NCBI RefSeq assembly: GCF_024834065.1
Contig: NZ_JANUYA010000003.1
Coordinates: 1 to 64,000, forward strand
Direction of reading: 5' to 3'
Length of the DNA: 64,000 nt
From: Mycoplasma sp. CSL7475-4
GTDB taxonomy: Bacteria > Bacillota_I > Bacilli_A > Mycoplasmatales > Metamycoplasmataceae
Each line of letters starts with the position of its first letter. The stretch's first letter is position 1. Under the pieces are notes generated by a model that was not told the DNA's origin, searched no databases, and saw only the letters and a program-made list of their open reading frames with translations. Below are positions 44,456-55,865 of this stretch, in pieces. Position numbers and translations under genes: made by a program.

Positions 44456-45286
44456 ATGCAACCAAAAGATAAAATTACATACTTTATTGACCTTGATGGA
44501 ACTTTATTTGATCAAAGAGGTTTTAGTCGAATTTCGCACAGAAATTTAAGTGCTATTTTAATTCTTAAAAATTTCGCTAATGTTGTCTTTTCGACAGGCC
44601 GCAGTTATTCAGATTTTAGAGTTCAACAAGCAATGAGACAGTTAAATATTCATGATATTATTAGTTCATCGGGTGCTGAAGTTTACATCAACCGTGAGCG
44701 TGTTTTAGCTAACCCTATTTGCAATGAAACGGTGCAAAAAATTGTTGATTATGCAATATCAAAAAAAATATTATTTATGGTTTATGATGCTACAGGCGAG
44801 CATATTTATGTAAAAAATAAAATTCAAAGATTTTTAGCTAACATAACAATTAAGCGTTGAGTAAAGTCAATAAATTTATTTAAAGATTTTGATATATCAA
44901 AGCACAAACAAATTACGAAAATCGCCTTTGCTTTTCACACAAATTTATTTTCAAAAAAAATTCTTAAACAAATTGAAAAAAATTTTCCTAATTTAACTAA
45001 CTCATACACCGCTAGCCGCAATTACATAATCGAAATTACAGACATCACCACAAACAAAGCAATGGCCACTGTTGAGTATTGTCGCATTAATAATATTGAT
45101 TTATCAAATACTGTTCATATTGGCGATTCAATGTCGGACTCGTGTTTAAAAGGTTATGTTGGTAAATTGGTAGCGATGGGAAATTCGACTCCTTCACTTA
45201 AATCGGTCGCTGATGAAATTGCACCAAATCATAAAAATGGTGGTTTATATAAATATTTTGTCCAAAACAAAGTAAAAAAACAATAA
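44456..45286 (+). CDS. Cof-type HAD-IIB hydrolase
   Basis: 276 residues. HAD motif I FIDLDGTLFD (nucleophile Asp near residue 12), motif II FSTGRSY, and motifs III/IV around TTNKAMATVEYC ... VHIGDSMSD. The type IIB cap domain is in the middle. Phosphatase of sugar phosphates, nucleotides or FMN; substrate cannot be read from sequence. No ribosome-binding site: TATAAT (44442-44447) ends eight bases before the ATG, so the transcript may be leaderless. Confidence 0.9.
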
Positions 45287-45310
45287 AGTCAATTAGCTTT
45301 ATTGTTTTTT
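45275..45310. terminator. Bidirectional terminator between HAD and ABC genes
   Basis: A 14-bp perfect stem (45275-45288 with 45297-45310), A-rich on one side and T-rich on the other, between convergent genes. Confidence 0.85.
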
Positions 45311-45314
45311 ACTT

Positions 45315-47147
45315 TTATGCGAACTGTGATTTATATAAAGCGGCGTATTTGCCATCTTGTTCAATTAATTCGTGGTGTGTACCACGTTCAACAATTTCAC
45401 CATCTTCAACAAACAAGATTAGATCTGCATTTTTGATTGTGCTCAAACGGTGCGCAATAACAATGCTGGTTTTGTTTTTCATTATTGAATTTGCTAAAGC
45501 ATCTTGAATAATTTTCTCAGTGTTTGTATCAATATTAGAAGTCGCTTCGTCTAAAATAAGGATTTTTTTATCGCCTAAAACTGCTCTCGAGATTGCTAAC
45601 AATTGTTTTTCCCCTTTGGACAACAACATATCATTATCCTCTAGCATTGTGTGATATCCCTTTTCAAGTCTTAGGATAGTATTGTGAGCTGAAACTAATT
45701 TGGTTGAATTGTAAATAGTATGTTCACTTGCGTTTTTATTCCCAATCAATATGTTGTTATAAACTGTATCTTTAAACATAAATGAATCCTGTAAAACCAC
45801 AGCCATGTATTGGTTTAAGCTCTCTTTTTTAATAGTTTTTAATTCAACACCATCAATTGTTATTGAACCTTTTTCGTAATTATGGAATTTACTTAATAAA
45901 TTAATAACAGTTGTTTTTCCTGCCCCTGTAGGCCCCACAAGAGCAATGCTTTGGCCTGGCAGAGCTTCAAATGAAGCGTTTTTTAAGTGTCATTCATCTT
46001 TATTGCTATTGTATCTGAATCACACATTTTCAAATTTTATGTGTCCTTTAACGTTTTTTAACTCGTTAATTTCGTTAGAAGTATCAGGCTCAATTAATTG
46101 GGCTATTTCATTGATCCGCACAGTGGAAATAACACCGTTTTGTGATCCAAAAATTGTACTAATAATTGATTGAAATGCGCCTGTTACGTTATGTATATAA
46201 CCAATATAAGCTAGGAAAAAACCAAGATCAGGGCCATTGCTATTTAAACCCAAAACTTGCAACAAGCTTCACAAAGCAATATTATTGTTTTTGAACACGA
46301 CAATGATTGCTGCGGCAGCTAAAACAATAATATTAGTTGACATAATAAACCATGGAATAAACATTTCAGTTCATAAGTCAGCCTTAAAAGCGTTACGATA
46401 AATATTTTTAGCTATTTTATTGAAGCTTTTGGTCGACTCTTGTTGACGGCCAAAAGTCTTTGTGATTTTCATATTTTTAACACCTTCTTCAACAAAGGCG
46501 TTTAGATTTCCAAATTCATCTCAAACACGTTCAACATTTGGACGTGCTTTTTTAATCATTATGAAACCAAAAGAAAATAGGAATAATGTTATTAATATAA
46601 CGATAATAGTAATATTGGCACTGTAAATTATCATTGTTGTAATGGTAATTAACAGGTGAGCAATATTTGAAAAAGCTTGCGTCAATATTTGGCTTAGAGT
46701 CATTGAAATATTATTGACATCATTGATTAAAGTGGAAATTAAATCACCGGTTTTGTGTGTATCATAATACGAAACAGGCATTTTTAATAGTTTTTCCATC
46801 CCTAAACGACGCATATTCATGGCTGTTGAAAAACCTAATATTAAATATATTTTGAATTCGAGGAATCTAAATATACCAAAAATTAAGAAGACAAAGACCA
46901 TAGCAACAATCATTGTGATAAAAAATGTATCATTAAATTTAGCATCAGCCTGCAAGGCTGCGTGAGTAAATGATTTTGAAGCTAGAATACCACCCATCAT
47001 TATTCCGGCAATATAAGCAGTCGAGTTGATAATGGTTGTGAAAATTCCAAAGACAAATAATCAAGGAGAGCGTCCAGAATATTTTGTAACAAGTTTAATG
47101 ATTCCTAATGTGGAACCGAATTTACGTTTAGACTTTTGTGTATTCAT
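45315..47147 (-). CDS. ABC exporter subunit (catalytic Glu partner)
   Basis: 610 residues: an N-terminal six-helix exporter membrane domain (about 30-340) and a C-terminal ABC domain. Walker A is MGPTGAGKTTV (about residue 405) and Walker B ILILDEATSNID has the catalytic Glu, but the signature is LSKGEKQ rather than LSGGQ. H-loop IVIAHRLS. Start MNTQKSKRKFG after AAGGAGG, 9 bp after the other subunit gene. Together they look like a BmrCD/LmrCD-type heterodimer with one degenerate ATP site. Exports drugs or lipids; substrate unknown. Confidence 0.9.
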
Positions 47148-47156
47148 ATTCCCTCC

Positions 47157-48950
47157 TTATAATTCCAATTGACTTTTGTGTATTTGTGCATAGAATGGCG
47201 AAGATTCTACCAATTGTTCGTGTTTTCCTTTAGCAATAATTTTTCCAGAATCCATTACAATAATATTCTCGCAATTTTTTAAAGCACCAATTTTTTGTGA
47301 AATTAAAATAGTGGTACATTTATAGTTTTTAGTAATATTTTCAATTACTTGTTTTGTAGTTATGTTGTCTAAAGCACTTGTAGAATCATCTAAAATTAAA
47401 ATTTTTGGTTTACGCAATAATGAACGAGCAATTGAAAGTCTTTGTTTTTGCCCGCCAGAAATATTTGTTGCCCCTTGCGTGATTTTATGGTCTAAATTGT
47501 CACCAAATTTGTAAACAAAATCATAAGCACAAGCATTTTTTAAAGCAGTATTAATTTCTTCATCAGTTGCATCAGGTTTTGCTCATTGCATATTTGAACG
47601 AATCGTACCAGAAAACAACATTGCGTCTTGATAAACAATACCTACTGTATTCAATAGGTCCTTTGTATTGATTTGATTTACTTCGTGGTCACCAATTTTA
47701 ATTGAACCTTCATCATAAACATAGTTATTTAAAAGCAAGCTAACAAGAGTTGATTTTCCAGAAGCAAATAAACCGATAATTCCTAAACTTGATTTATAGG
47801 GAATGTGTAAGTTAATATCACTTAAAGAATAATTGGGGTTATCTTTATAGTATTTGAAATTTAAATTTTCTATTGTAATATCAAGATTTTGATCTTCATT
47901 ATTATTGATTCTTATTCCGTTTTCTACAACTAATTTGTCTTCTTTTGCAATCAATACTTCTCTGATTCTGACTGCAGAAATTTTTGCTCTGAAGGCAAAT
48001 CTTAAAAACATTGTAATTAGTAAAATTCCAAAAGCAATCATTCAAAGATATTCAATAAATATATTCATTTGCACTACTGTATTATCAGTAGCTGTTTTCG
48101 AAATATACTCACCTCTAACAAACATATATATTCCAATAACAATAAAGTTATTGACTGTAAAAAATATTGGGTGTAAGGAAGTGATTATAGTTGCAGCTTT
48201 TGAATTTAATTTGAATCAGGTATTGTTAGAATTTCTAAATTTTTCCAATCTTTCGTTTTCGAGATTGTATGTTTTTATTGTTCTAATTCCTTTAATGTTT
48301 TCGTCGATTTCTTTAGTAACTTTTTCAACTTGTCATTGAGTTTTTTTAATCAATGGCGAGGCAAATTTACCGATAGCGACCATCACACCCATCATAATAG
48401 GTATTACTGGCAAAATAATTAATGCCATTTTTCAGTCAACTGAAAACGCAATTGTTGCTCCACCTACTATCATAATAAAACCTTTAACCATCATTCTCAA
48501 TCCGCCAACAAGAAAGTTTCAAAAGATTGCAACGTCATTTGAAATTCTTGTCATTATTGATTCAGGTTTTAGGTCAGAAATATTTTTTAAACTTAAAGCG
48601 TTAAGTTTTTTAAATAGTTGTTTCCGATAAAATAGCGATGATCTTTCGGCAGCAAACACAAAAACAAATGTTGATGCAAATGTAAATAGCGATAACAATG
48701 TTGTTTGTAAAGCAATAATAATTATCAATTTATTCTGTACATCAACCTTTGGCATATTGTTAAAAATATGTCAATTTTTTAAAACTTCAATATGATCAAC
48801 AATTGGTGCGTCCGAAAACAATAGTTTTATAAATTGCGATATAAAATTAGGAATTGTCAAACTAACCAAAACACCTAAAAAGACTAATAATGCCCCGAGG
48901 GTAAAGATTCATTTAATACGTTTAGGGAGCATTTTCATTAATTTAATCAT
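47157..48950 (-). CDS. ABC exporter subunit (degenerate-site partner)
   Basis: 597 residues, same layout as its partner. Membrane domain about 15-310; Walker A GLFASGKSTLV (about residue 398), canonical signature ISGGQKQRLSIARS, Walker B ILILDDSTSALD with Asp in place of the catalytic Glu, and ILISQKIG where the H-loop His is replaced by Gln. So this subunit supplies the inactive Walker B and H-loop, and a good signature for the partner's active site. Start MIKLMKMLPKRIKW after AAGGAGG, 12 bp after pepF. Confidence 0.9.
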
Positions 48951-48962
48951 CTAACCTCCTTT

Positions 48963-50789
48963 TTAACCGGTTTTAAAGATTTTCTTACCAAGTTTGATGT
49001 ATTCTTCGACAAGTTCTTCGAAATAACTAAAACCAATTTTGTAAAATTTATCATCTTTTAAATCTACACCGACTTTAGCAAGCGTATCAAGTGGGTAATT
49101 TCTATCACCAGCTGATAAAAATTCTTTGATATAAGTATCTAAAAAGGCTGGGCCTTCATTTTTGTATTTTTTATAGAAAAAGTTAGCAACTAATTGTCCA
49201 ATTGCATATTTGTAAACATAAAAACCGTAATAAAAGTGCGGCACAGTTACAGCTGCGATTTGCTGATCGCTATTGAATTTTGCTTTCTTAACTGAGTATT
49301 TTAAATTGTTTTCATAATACAATTTTGCTATTGCTTCATAACTTGGTCCAATTTTACCTTCTTCAATGTTTTTATACAAATCATACTCATAATTTGCTCA
49401 TAATGTCTGTCTAAATACAGTACCAATAAAGCCATCTATCATTGATTCAATAATTTTGAATCTGAATTTATCGTTATTAGATTTTTTCAATAAATGGTCA
49501 TATAGCATTAGCTCGTTAAATATCGAAGCGATTTCTGCTAAAAATATTGGATATGAAGCATTATGAATTTCATTATTTTTATCACTGAAATAAGAATGCA
49601 TTGAGTGACCTAATTCGTGGGCTAAGGTTTCAACTGAACCTAAATCGCCATCAAAGTTCATTAAAATGTATTTTTTATCTAAACCATATGTTGAACCTAT
49701 TGAATATGCACCAGAAATTTTATTGTCTATTGTCATATAGTCAATTCAATTTTCACTATAAGCTTTTTTGACAATATCTGTATATTCTTGTCCAAAAGGT
49801 TCTAATGCTTCAAGGACAACATCTTTCATTTGTTCTACAGTGAAAGTAGATTTGACTTTTACTAACTCACGCATCGAGTCGTATTTTGGCCGAAATTTCT
49901 CATTAAACTTGGCTTCGTAAAATTTTTTAAAATATTTATTTCGCTTGGCAATAATAGTTTTAAGACCACTGACTTTTTGGAATAATGATTGTAATAATTC
50001 ATCATCAACTTTATCACTAAAAGTCAGCATGTTCACTGAATCTTTATAACCTCTAATTTTTGCTTCGGTTGCAATCGTGTTGAATTGTTGGAATAACAAA
50101 TTAGCCAATGAATTTTTGTGTCTTAAATTTGCCTTTTGATAATTCAAATAAGTATTTTTTCTCAGCACAGCATCGTTTGATTTCATGAATTTAATACGTA
50201 ATGCAGGTGATAATTTATATTTTTTACCTTTTGAATCTTGTATAAATCCATAATCTAATTCTGCATCAGTAATTAAATCAAAAACACCTTCGAACGATGG
50301 TGTTGCATTTGCTTGTTTGACAATATATTCTTCAACATTATCATCTAGCTTATGCTCAAAATCATTAATTGCATCAGTTAAATTTTTTCTGTGACTCGAT
50401 AGACGAGGGTCATTGATTCATGATTTGATTTTTTCAATATTTTTGAAAAATCTAACAGGTTCAGACCCAATTTGTTCACTGATTTTTTGACTAATTAGAT
50501 CTCATTTATTACTTAGTTCTGAGTATTTAGAATTTGTTAATTCACGATTAGAATTATTCGAAAGATAGTTAGAAATTCTATTTGTTAGCACACCAACTTC
50601 GGCCGATTTATTCAAATATTCAATATATGCATCAATATTGTCGTATTTAGATTCTTTAACATCAATAAAATATTGCATTTTTGTTTGATATTCATTGAAT
50701 AAATCTTCAATGCCATTACCGTTCAATAAGCTTTCTAAATCAAATTGATATTTTTTATCAACATCGCTCAATTTTTTGTATTGTTTCAT
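48963..50789 (-). CDS. pepF: Oligoendopeptidase F
   Basis: 608 residues, M3B zinc peptidase that cuts imported oligopeptides in the cytoplasm. The zinc motif [12 protein letters not shown] (about residue 383) with the second ligand region [16 protein letters not shown] is intact. N-terminal [22 protein letters not shown] is typical. TGA codons are read as Trp throughout. Ribosome-binding site AAGGAG. First gene of an operon with the heterodimeric ABC exporter. Confidence 0.95.
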
Positions 50790-50984
50790 CTTTTTTTCTC
50801 CTTTCCTTTTAATTAATAATTATTAATTATATTACAAAGTAGAATTATTTCTATACCGATAATAGCGTTAAATTAAAGGCTAAATGATAATTTCAGTGAG
50901 CATTAATAGATTGAATTATTATTGCCGAAAAATCTTCGCAAATTTTATTCACAATTGCGATTGTTTAATATAATTATCTCCATT

Positions 50985-51116
50985 ATGAAAGACTTAAATA
51001 AAACAGGTACTAAATTTGTATTAGCGAATTATTCTAGCAAGTTTTGCACTTCGCTATGTTTTTCATACGCCGAATACTTTGAGGATATTTTTGATTTAGC
51101 TTCCGATAATTACTAG
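50985..51116 (+). CDS. Small ORF in the potA leader (43 aa)
   Basis: Encodes MKDLNKTGTKFVLANYSSKF and ends in YAEYFEDIFDLASDNY at TAG. No ribosome-binding site; TATAAT (50969-50974) ends ten bases before the ATG, so translation would start near the 5' end of the mRNA. The stop codon lies inside the left arm of a hairpin (51110-51139), and potA starts 58 bp later. It may be a regulatory upstream ORF. No homologous family recognised. Confidence 0.45.
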   Translation: MKDLNKTGTKFVLANYSSKFCTSLCFSYAEYFEDIFDLASDNY

Positions 51117-51139
51117 TTGAGCATTTGACCAACTAGTAA
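51110..51139 (+). promoter_or_regulatory. Leader hairpin overlapping the small-ORF stop
   Basis: TTACTAGTTG (51110-51119) pairs perfectly with CAACTAGTAA (51130-51139) around ten bases. No T-run follows, so it is not a standard terminator. A ribosome at the small-ORF stop (51114-51116) would open it. Confidence 0.55.
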
Positions 51140-51140
51140 A

Positions 51141-51165
51141 CTTTAATTAACTTTTTAAATTAAGG
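51141..51165 (+). promoter_or_regulatory. Possible Shine-Dalgarno-masking hairpin of potA
   Basis: CTTTAATT (51141-51148) can pair with AATTAAGG (51158-51165), covering most of the AAGGAG ribosome-binding site of potA (ATG at 51175). The stem is A/T-rich and weak. Confidence 0.4.
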
Positions 51166-51174
51166 AGTATATTT

Positions 51175-52551
51175 ATGGAAAAAAATCAAAATATACGAAA
51201 TGTTATCGAATTGAAGGAAGTTGTTAAAGAATTTGATGACAAAGTAGTTTTAGAAAAAATTAATCTAGATATTAAAAAAGGTGAATTTGTTACCCTTCTT
51301 GGACCTTCTGGTTCTGGTAAAACAACAATTTTAAGACTTATTGCTGGTTTTGAAAGAGCCACACGTGGTGAAATTAAATTTAACGGTAGAGATATTAAAG
51401 ATCTACCAGCCCACAAAAGAGATCTTTCAACTATTTTTCAAGACTATGCTTTATTCCCACATTTAAATGTTGAAGGAAACATTAAGTATGGTTTAACACT
51501 AAAACGTGTTCCGAAAGAAACAATCAATCCAAAGCATCTTGAATTATTGCGAGTTAAAAAACAACAATGAGAAAAAAAAGCCGCATTAGAAATGGCTAAA
51601 TTGGACAAACTACAAGCCCAATATGAATCTGAAATGGATAAATTTAAGCCAAATTCATTGCAATTCAAAAGAAGACAAAAATGATTAGATAAATCTGATT
51701 TTAACTATTCATATTGAGAAAACTATGTTGAAATGAAAGTCGAAGCATTCGAAAAGCAATATTTAACTAGAAAAATTTCAAAAGAAGAAATGAAAGAAGA
51801 AATTGCACAAATAGTGCAATTAGTAGGGCTAAATGGTTCTGAAAATAAAGCGATTAGCGAATTGTCTGGTGGAATGAAACAACGTGTTGCATTGGCTCGT
51901 TCATTGGTTATTGAACCAAGTATTCTATTGTTAGATGAACCTCTAAGTGCACTGGACGCTAAAATTAGAGAAAAAATGCAAAAACTATTGAGAAGTATTC
52001 AACAAAGATTGGGTATTACATTCATATTTGTTACTCACGATCAAGACGAAGCACTTGAGTTATCGGATAGAATTGCGATTATGCGTGATGGTGTGATTGA
52101 GCAATATGACACTCCAAAACAAATTTATGACTACCCAGTAAACAAATGAGTAGCAAACTTTGTCGGAAGTTCAAACATTTACAACGGTGTTTTCAGAAGT
52201 GGAGCAAGTGTTGATTTCATGGGTCGTAATTTTCAAACAATACATAAACAAGACGAATTTAAAATTGGACAAGATGTTGACGTTTTAATTCGCCCTGAAG
52301 ATGTTGATATCGTATCGCTTGATGAATTAAATGGCAAAGATGTAATTTTAGGTACAATCATTGACTCAACTTACCGTGGAAGTTATTTCTATTTAAAAGT
52401 TAAATTTGCAAATGGTTTTCACATCTATGTTGAAACAGCTAAAAAATTCAATTTGAATGAAACGGTAGCTATTAGTTGAACCGTTGATTCAATTCACTTA
52501 ATGGCAAAAGATGAAAAATGGGATTATCAATCTGATGAATTCAAAAATTAA
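51175..52551 (+). CDS. potA: Spermidine/putrescine ABC transporter ATPase PotA
   Basis: 458 residues, longer than the ~370 of other bacteria because about 90 charged residues are inserted between the Q-loop and the signature (roughly 105-205), a mollicute feature. Walker [12 protein letters not shown] (about residue 43), Q-loop [10 protein letters not shown], signature [16 protein letters not shown], Walker [13 protein letters not shown]-loop [10 protein letters not shown]. The C-terminal TOBE-like domain has RPEDVDIV. Drives polyamine import with PotBCD. Its last 17 bp overlap potB. Confidence 0.95.
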
Positions 52552-53374
52552 AAGTAAAATTTCCTGAAATAATCGATTATTATTACTTTTGCCCTATATT
52601 TTATTAGCAATATTTTTAGTTATTCTACCTATAATTTTAATTATTATTAAAGCTTTAACTCCAAGACATAATTTTGATAGTGCTCAACTAATAAAAGAGT
52701 TTGGAACTTGAAAAATTATTGGCCGGAGCTTAAAAATTGGTGTTATTTCTTCTATTCTTTGTTTATTAATAGGTTTCCCTTATGCTTACTTTATAGCAAC
52801 AACAAAAAATAAAATACTACCAATTTATGCGATGAGTCTAATTCTTTCGCCAATGATTATATTCACTATTGCAAAGATATACGCAATAAGAGGCTTCTTT
52901 TTGAGTATCTTCAATGAAGATAGTTTAGAGGCTGAATGATTTATGATTTTAGCATTAACTTATTTAAATTTACCTTACATGATTATGCCACTGTATTCAG
53001 TGTTTAAAGACATGCCTAAAAATATTATTGAAGCTAGTCATGATCTAGGATATAGCAAAATCCAAACTTTATTCAGAGTAGTTATTCCATACAGTACTAA
53101 AGCTATTTTAAGTGGTGTGAGTTTAATTTTTCTAGCTTCTGCTACCACTTTTGTGATTAGCGACAAATTATTAGCTAATCCTGCTCAACTACAAACAGTA
53201 GGTTCGATAATTAACCAATATTCAAACCCATCAAACGTATTTGAATTATCTTCAGGATCAGTGTTAGTTATTGTTGTGAGTGCTTTATTCATTGGCTGTT
53301 ATGCAGGAATTAACTTTATACCAAGATTAATTGTTAAGTTAGTAAATCACAAGAAAAGAGGTAACAATGAATAA
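52535..53374 (+). CDS. potB: Spermidine/putrescine permease PotB
   Basis: 279 residues with about six membrane helices. The cytoplasmic coupling motif is IIEASHDLGYSKIQTLFRVVIP, the EAA loop that contacts PotA. Start [11 protein letters not shown] lies inside the end of potA, so translation is coupled. The gene is open only with TGA as Trp (three or more). Confidence 0.94.
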
Positions 53375-54194
53375 AATCGCTGAGTTTTTTAAAAGAACAT
53401 ACATTTATTTCATTCTTGCTCTAACTTACATTCCACTTGTGTTTTCAGTAATTTTCAGTTTTAACAAACCAAGCGATAAAGGATATTTGTCAACTTCTTG
53501 AAACGCATTTTCTCTAGAATCATGAAATACATTTTTCGATGACGGTAGAGATATTGCACTGATAAATTCAATAATTGTTGCTTTGTTTACAGCTGTTTTA
53601 GTTGTCTCGATATCATTGTTAACGGTTTTTGCTCTTTGAAGACAAAAAAATAAAAAAATTGAGAGTGTAATTAAATCTGTTAATAATATTCCTTTAATTA
53701 ATCCTGATAATATTACAGCTATTGCATTGGTTTTAGTATTTTCACTGTTTTTTGGAACTCTTTCTGTTGCAAAAGAAGGACTTTTAAGAGGTATAGTTGC
53801 TCATACAGTTATGGCTTTACCTTATGGAATTAGTTTAATGTATCCAAGAAGTGAAAAATTTGAGCGTTCATTATTTGAAGCTAGTCAAGATTTAGGTTAT
53901 TCAAAATTCAAAACCTGATTCAAAACCTATTTTATCTACATGATTCCTTCAATAATTTTTGCAGGTCTTGTTGCCACTTTCTTGTCGTTTGATGATTTTA
54001 TCATCTTAAAAACTACAACAAATACCTCAACTCTAGGAACAAAACTATATGAAGGTAATTTCCGTGGTTGAGGATTGGTTGTTGGTGCTGCAGTGTTATT
54101 GATGACATTAGTTGGTAACGCAATTTATATCGCATACAAAGTCAAAAAAACTAAAGTTAAAAAAGTAAAATTTAAGGAGCAAAATGAAAACTAA
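53367..54194 (+). CDS. potC: Spermidine/putrescine permease PotC
   Basis: 275 residues, six predicted helices, EAA loop FEASQDLGYSKFKTWFKTYF. N terminus MNKIAEFFKRTYIYFILA. It overlaps potB by 8 bp and potD by 11 bp. Forms the membrane channel with PotB. Confidence 0.94.
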
Positions 54195-55776
54195 AACTAA
54201 ATTCATTTTAAAAAGAGTTGCCTTTGGCGTTGGTTTAACCGCAATGGCAACTGCTTTAGCAGCTGCTCTAATCTATAAATTTAAAAAACCATTTAAACCA
54301 ACTTTTTATAACTATAAATCATATATATCAGACAATGCAAGACAGGCTGTAAGTGAAAAATTTGACTTTAAAGAATTTGAAACAATTGGTGAATTTACTA
54401 AAGCTGTTTTAACAGAAAAAGCAATCGGTGGTATTGGCTCAGATGCGCAGGCAGTTCAATTAATTAAACGTAATAAATTGAAAAGAATTGATTATGTTAA
54501 ATTGTTCTACAAAGATACACCTGATTGAGCAAAAGGTAAGACATTTGCAGAATATCGTAAACTAGATCAATACAAAAAAATGCAAACCCAAATCTATACA
54601 AAATTAGTTTGAGATCACTTAGCATACTACGATGAAGTTTTAAAAACCGACTTAATGAATGAACCATGAGAAGATGATGAACCAAAACACTTATACGACT
54701 ATTTTATTCCTTACTTTAGTCAAGACATGGTTATTGCATATAATCCTACAAAACTTGATAATGAGTTGAAAAACGCTTCAATAGATACTGTTGAAAAAAG
54801 AAAAAAACTTTACGAATTAGACTCATTAGTATTGAATAAATTAGCAAATATTGGTTTTAATGCAAATAAACCTATGGATCAAAAAGAAGTTATGTTTGTT
54901 GATGCGTTGCAATCATTGAAACAATCTAGTTACAATCGTTGAGAGTTAACCGATTCAGTTAGAGATAACATGATTTATGGTTCAGGTTATAACAATCAAA
55001 TCCCAACAGGTGAAGCAAGTACAAAATCAGAACCAAAACTATATCAAAAATTGATTAATCAATTTGCTGAGTCAATTAAAGCCGGTATCGGTTACAACTT
55101 AACTAATCCTAATTTACAACTTTTAGGTGATGGTCAATTATTATTGAATAACTTGATTAATTTTGATTCAAATGTTGAGGCCGGAATTATCTATAACGGT
55201 GATGCATTTGACGCATACAATTCAGAGGATAATTACGAAGCTGTTAAAAAAGGAACAATAAGATTCATTAGACCAAAACAAAATCTATTGTTAGTTGATG
55301 GTTTAGTTATTACAAACAGTGATAAAGTCAATGAAAAATTCTATGACGAAATGTTAGAGAATGTTAAACATGCATTCATGAGTGGTCTTCAATTCAATGA
55401 AGGTGAAGAAAGAACATGAGAAAATGTTAGTGAAGAAACAATTCAAACATATTCAGCATACGATAATTTTGATTATGTTTCATATACACCAGTGTACAAA
55501 GTTTTATATGACTATATAACTGCAAACAACTTCAATGTTGACGAGTTGAAAGATGATGAAAAAACACCTGAAGCGTTAGAAAAATATAAACAAGAACTAT
55601 ACGAAGCCAAATACGCTAAACAACTTTATGAAATTAAAGACAATTACGAAATTGTCGATCCAGTAAGTGGCGAAACATTGATTTCTTATGATGTTAACCA
55701 CACAGCAATAGTTCCTACTGATCAAAAAACCGAGACAAACCTAACAACTTATTGAAACAAAAAAACCAGAAATTAA
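54184..55776 (+). CDS. potD: Polyamine-binding protein PotD (membrane-anchored)
   Basis: 530 residues, against ~350 in E. coli. One N-terminal hydrophobic segment (VAFGVGLTAMATALAAALIY, about 11-30) without a lipobox cysteine, so anchored rather than lipidated. The solute-binding core includes KAIGGIGSDAQAVQLIKR, DYFIPYFSQDMVIAYNP and VEAGIIYNGDAFDAY. The extra length is spread over charged, Tyr-rich insertions. Last of the potABCD genes, with a terminator after it. The ligand follows from operon context. Confidence 0.9.
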
Positions 55777-55782
55777 AGATTT

Positions 55783-55812
55783 AGACACACTTATTTTGTG
55801 TGTCTTTTTCTA
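55783..55812 (+). terminator. Terminator of the potABCD operon
   Basis: AGACACAC (55783-55790) pairs with GTGTGTCT (55798-55805), followed by a T-run. Confidence 0.88.
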
Positions 55813-55865
55813 TTTTTTTGAACTAAAAATAATAAAATTTCTATGAAAGATTCTTAAGGAGAAAG

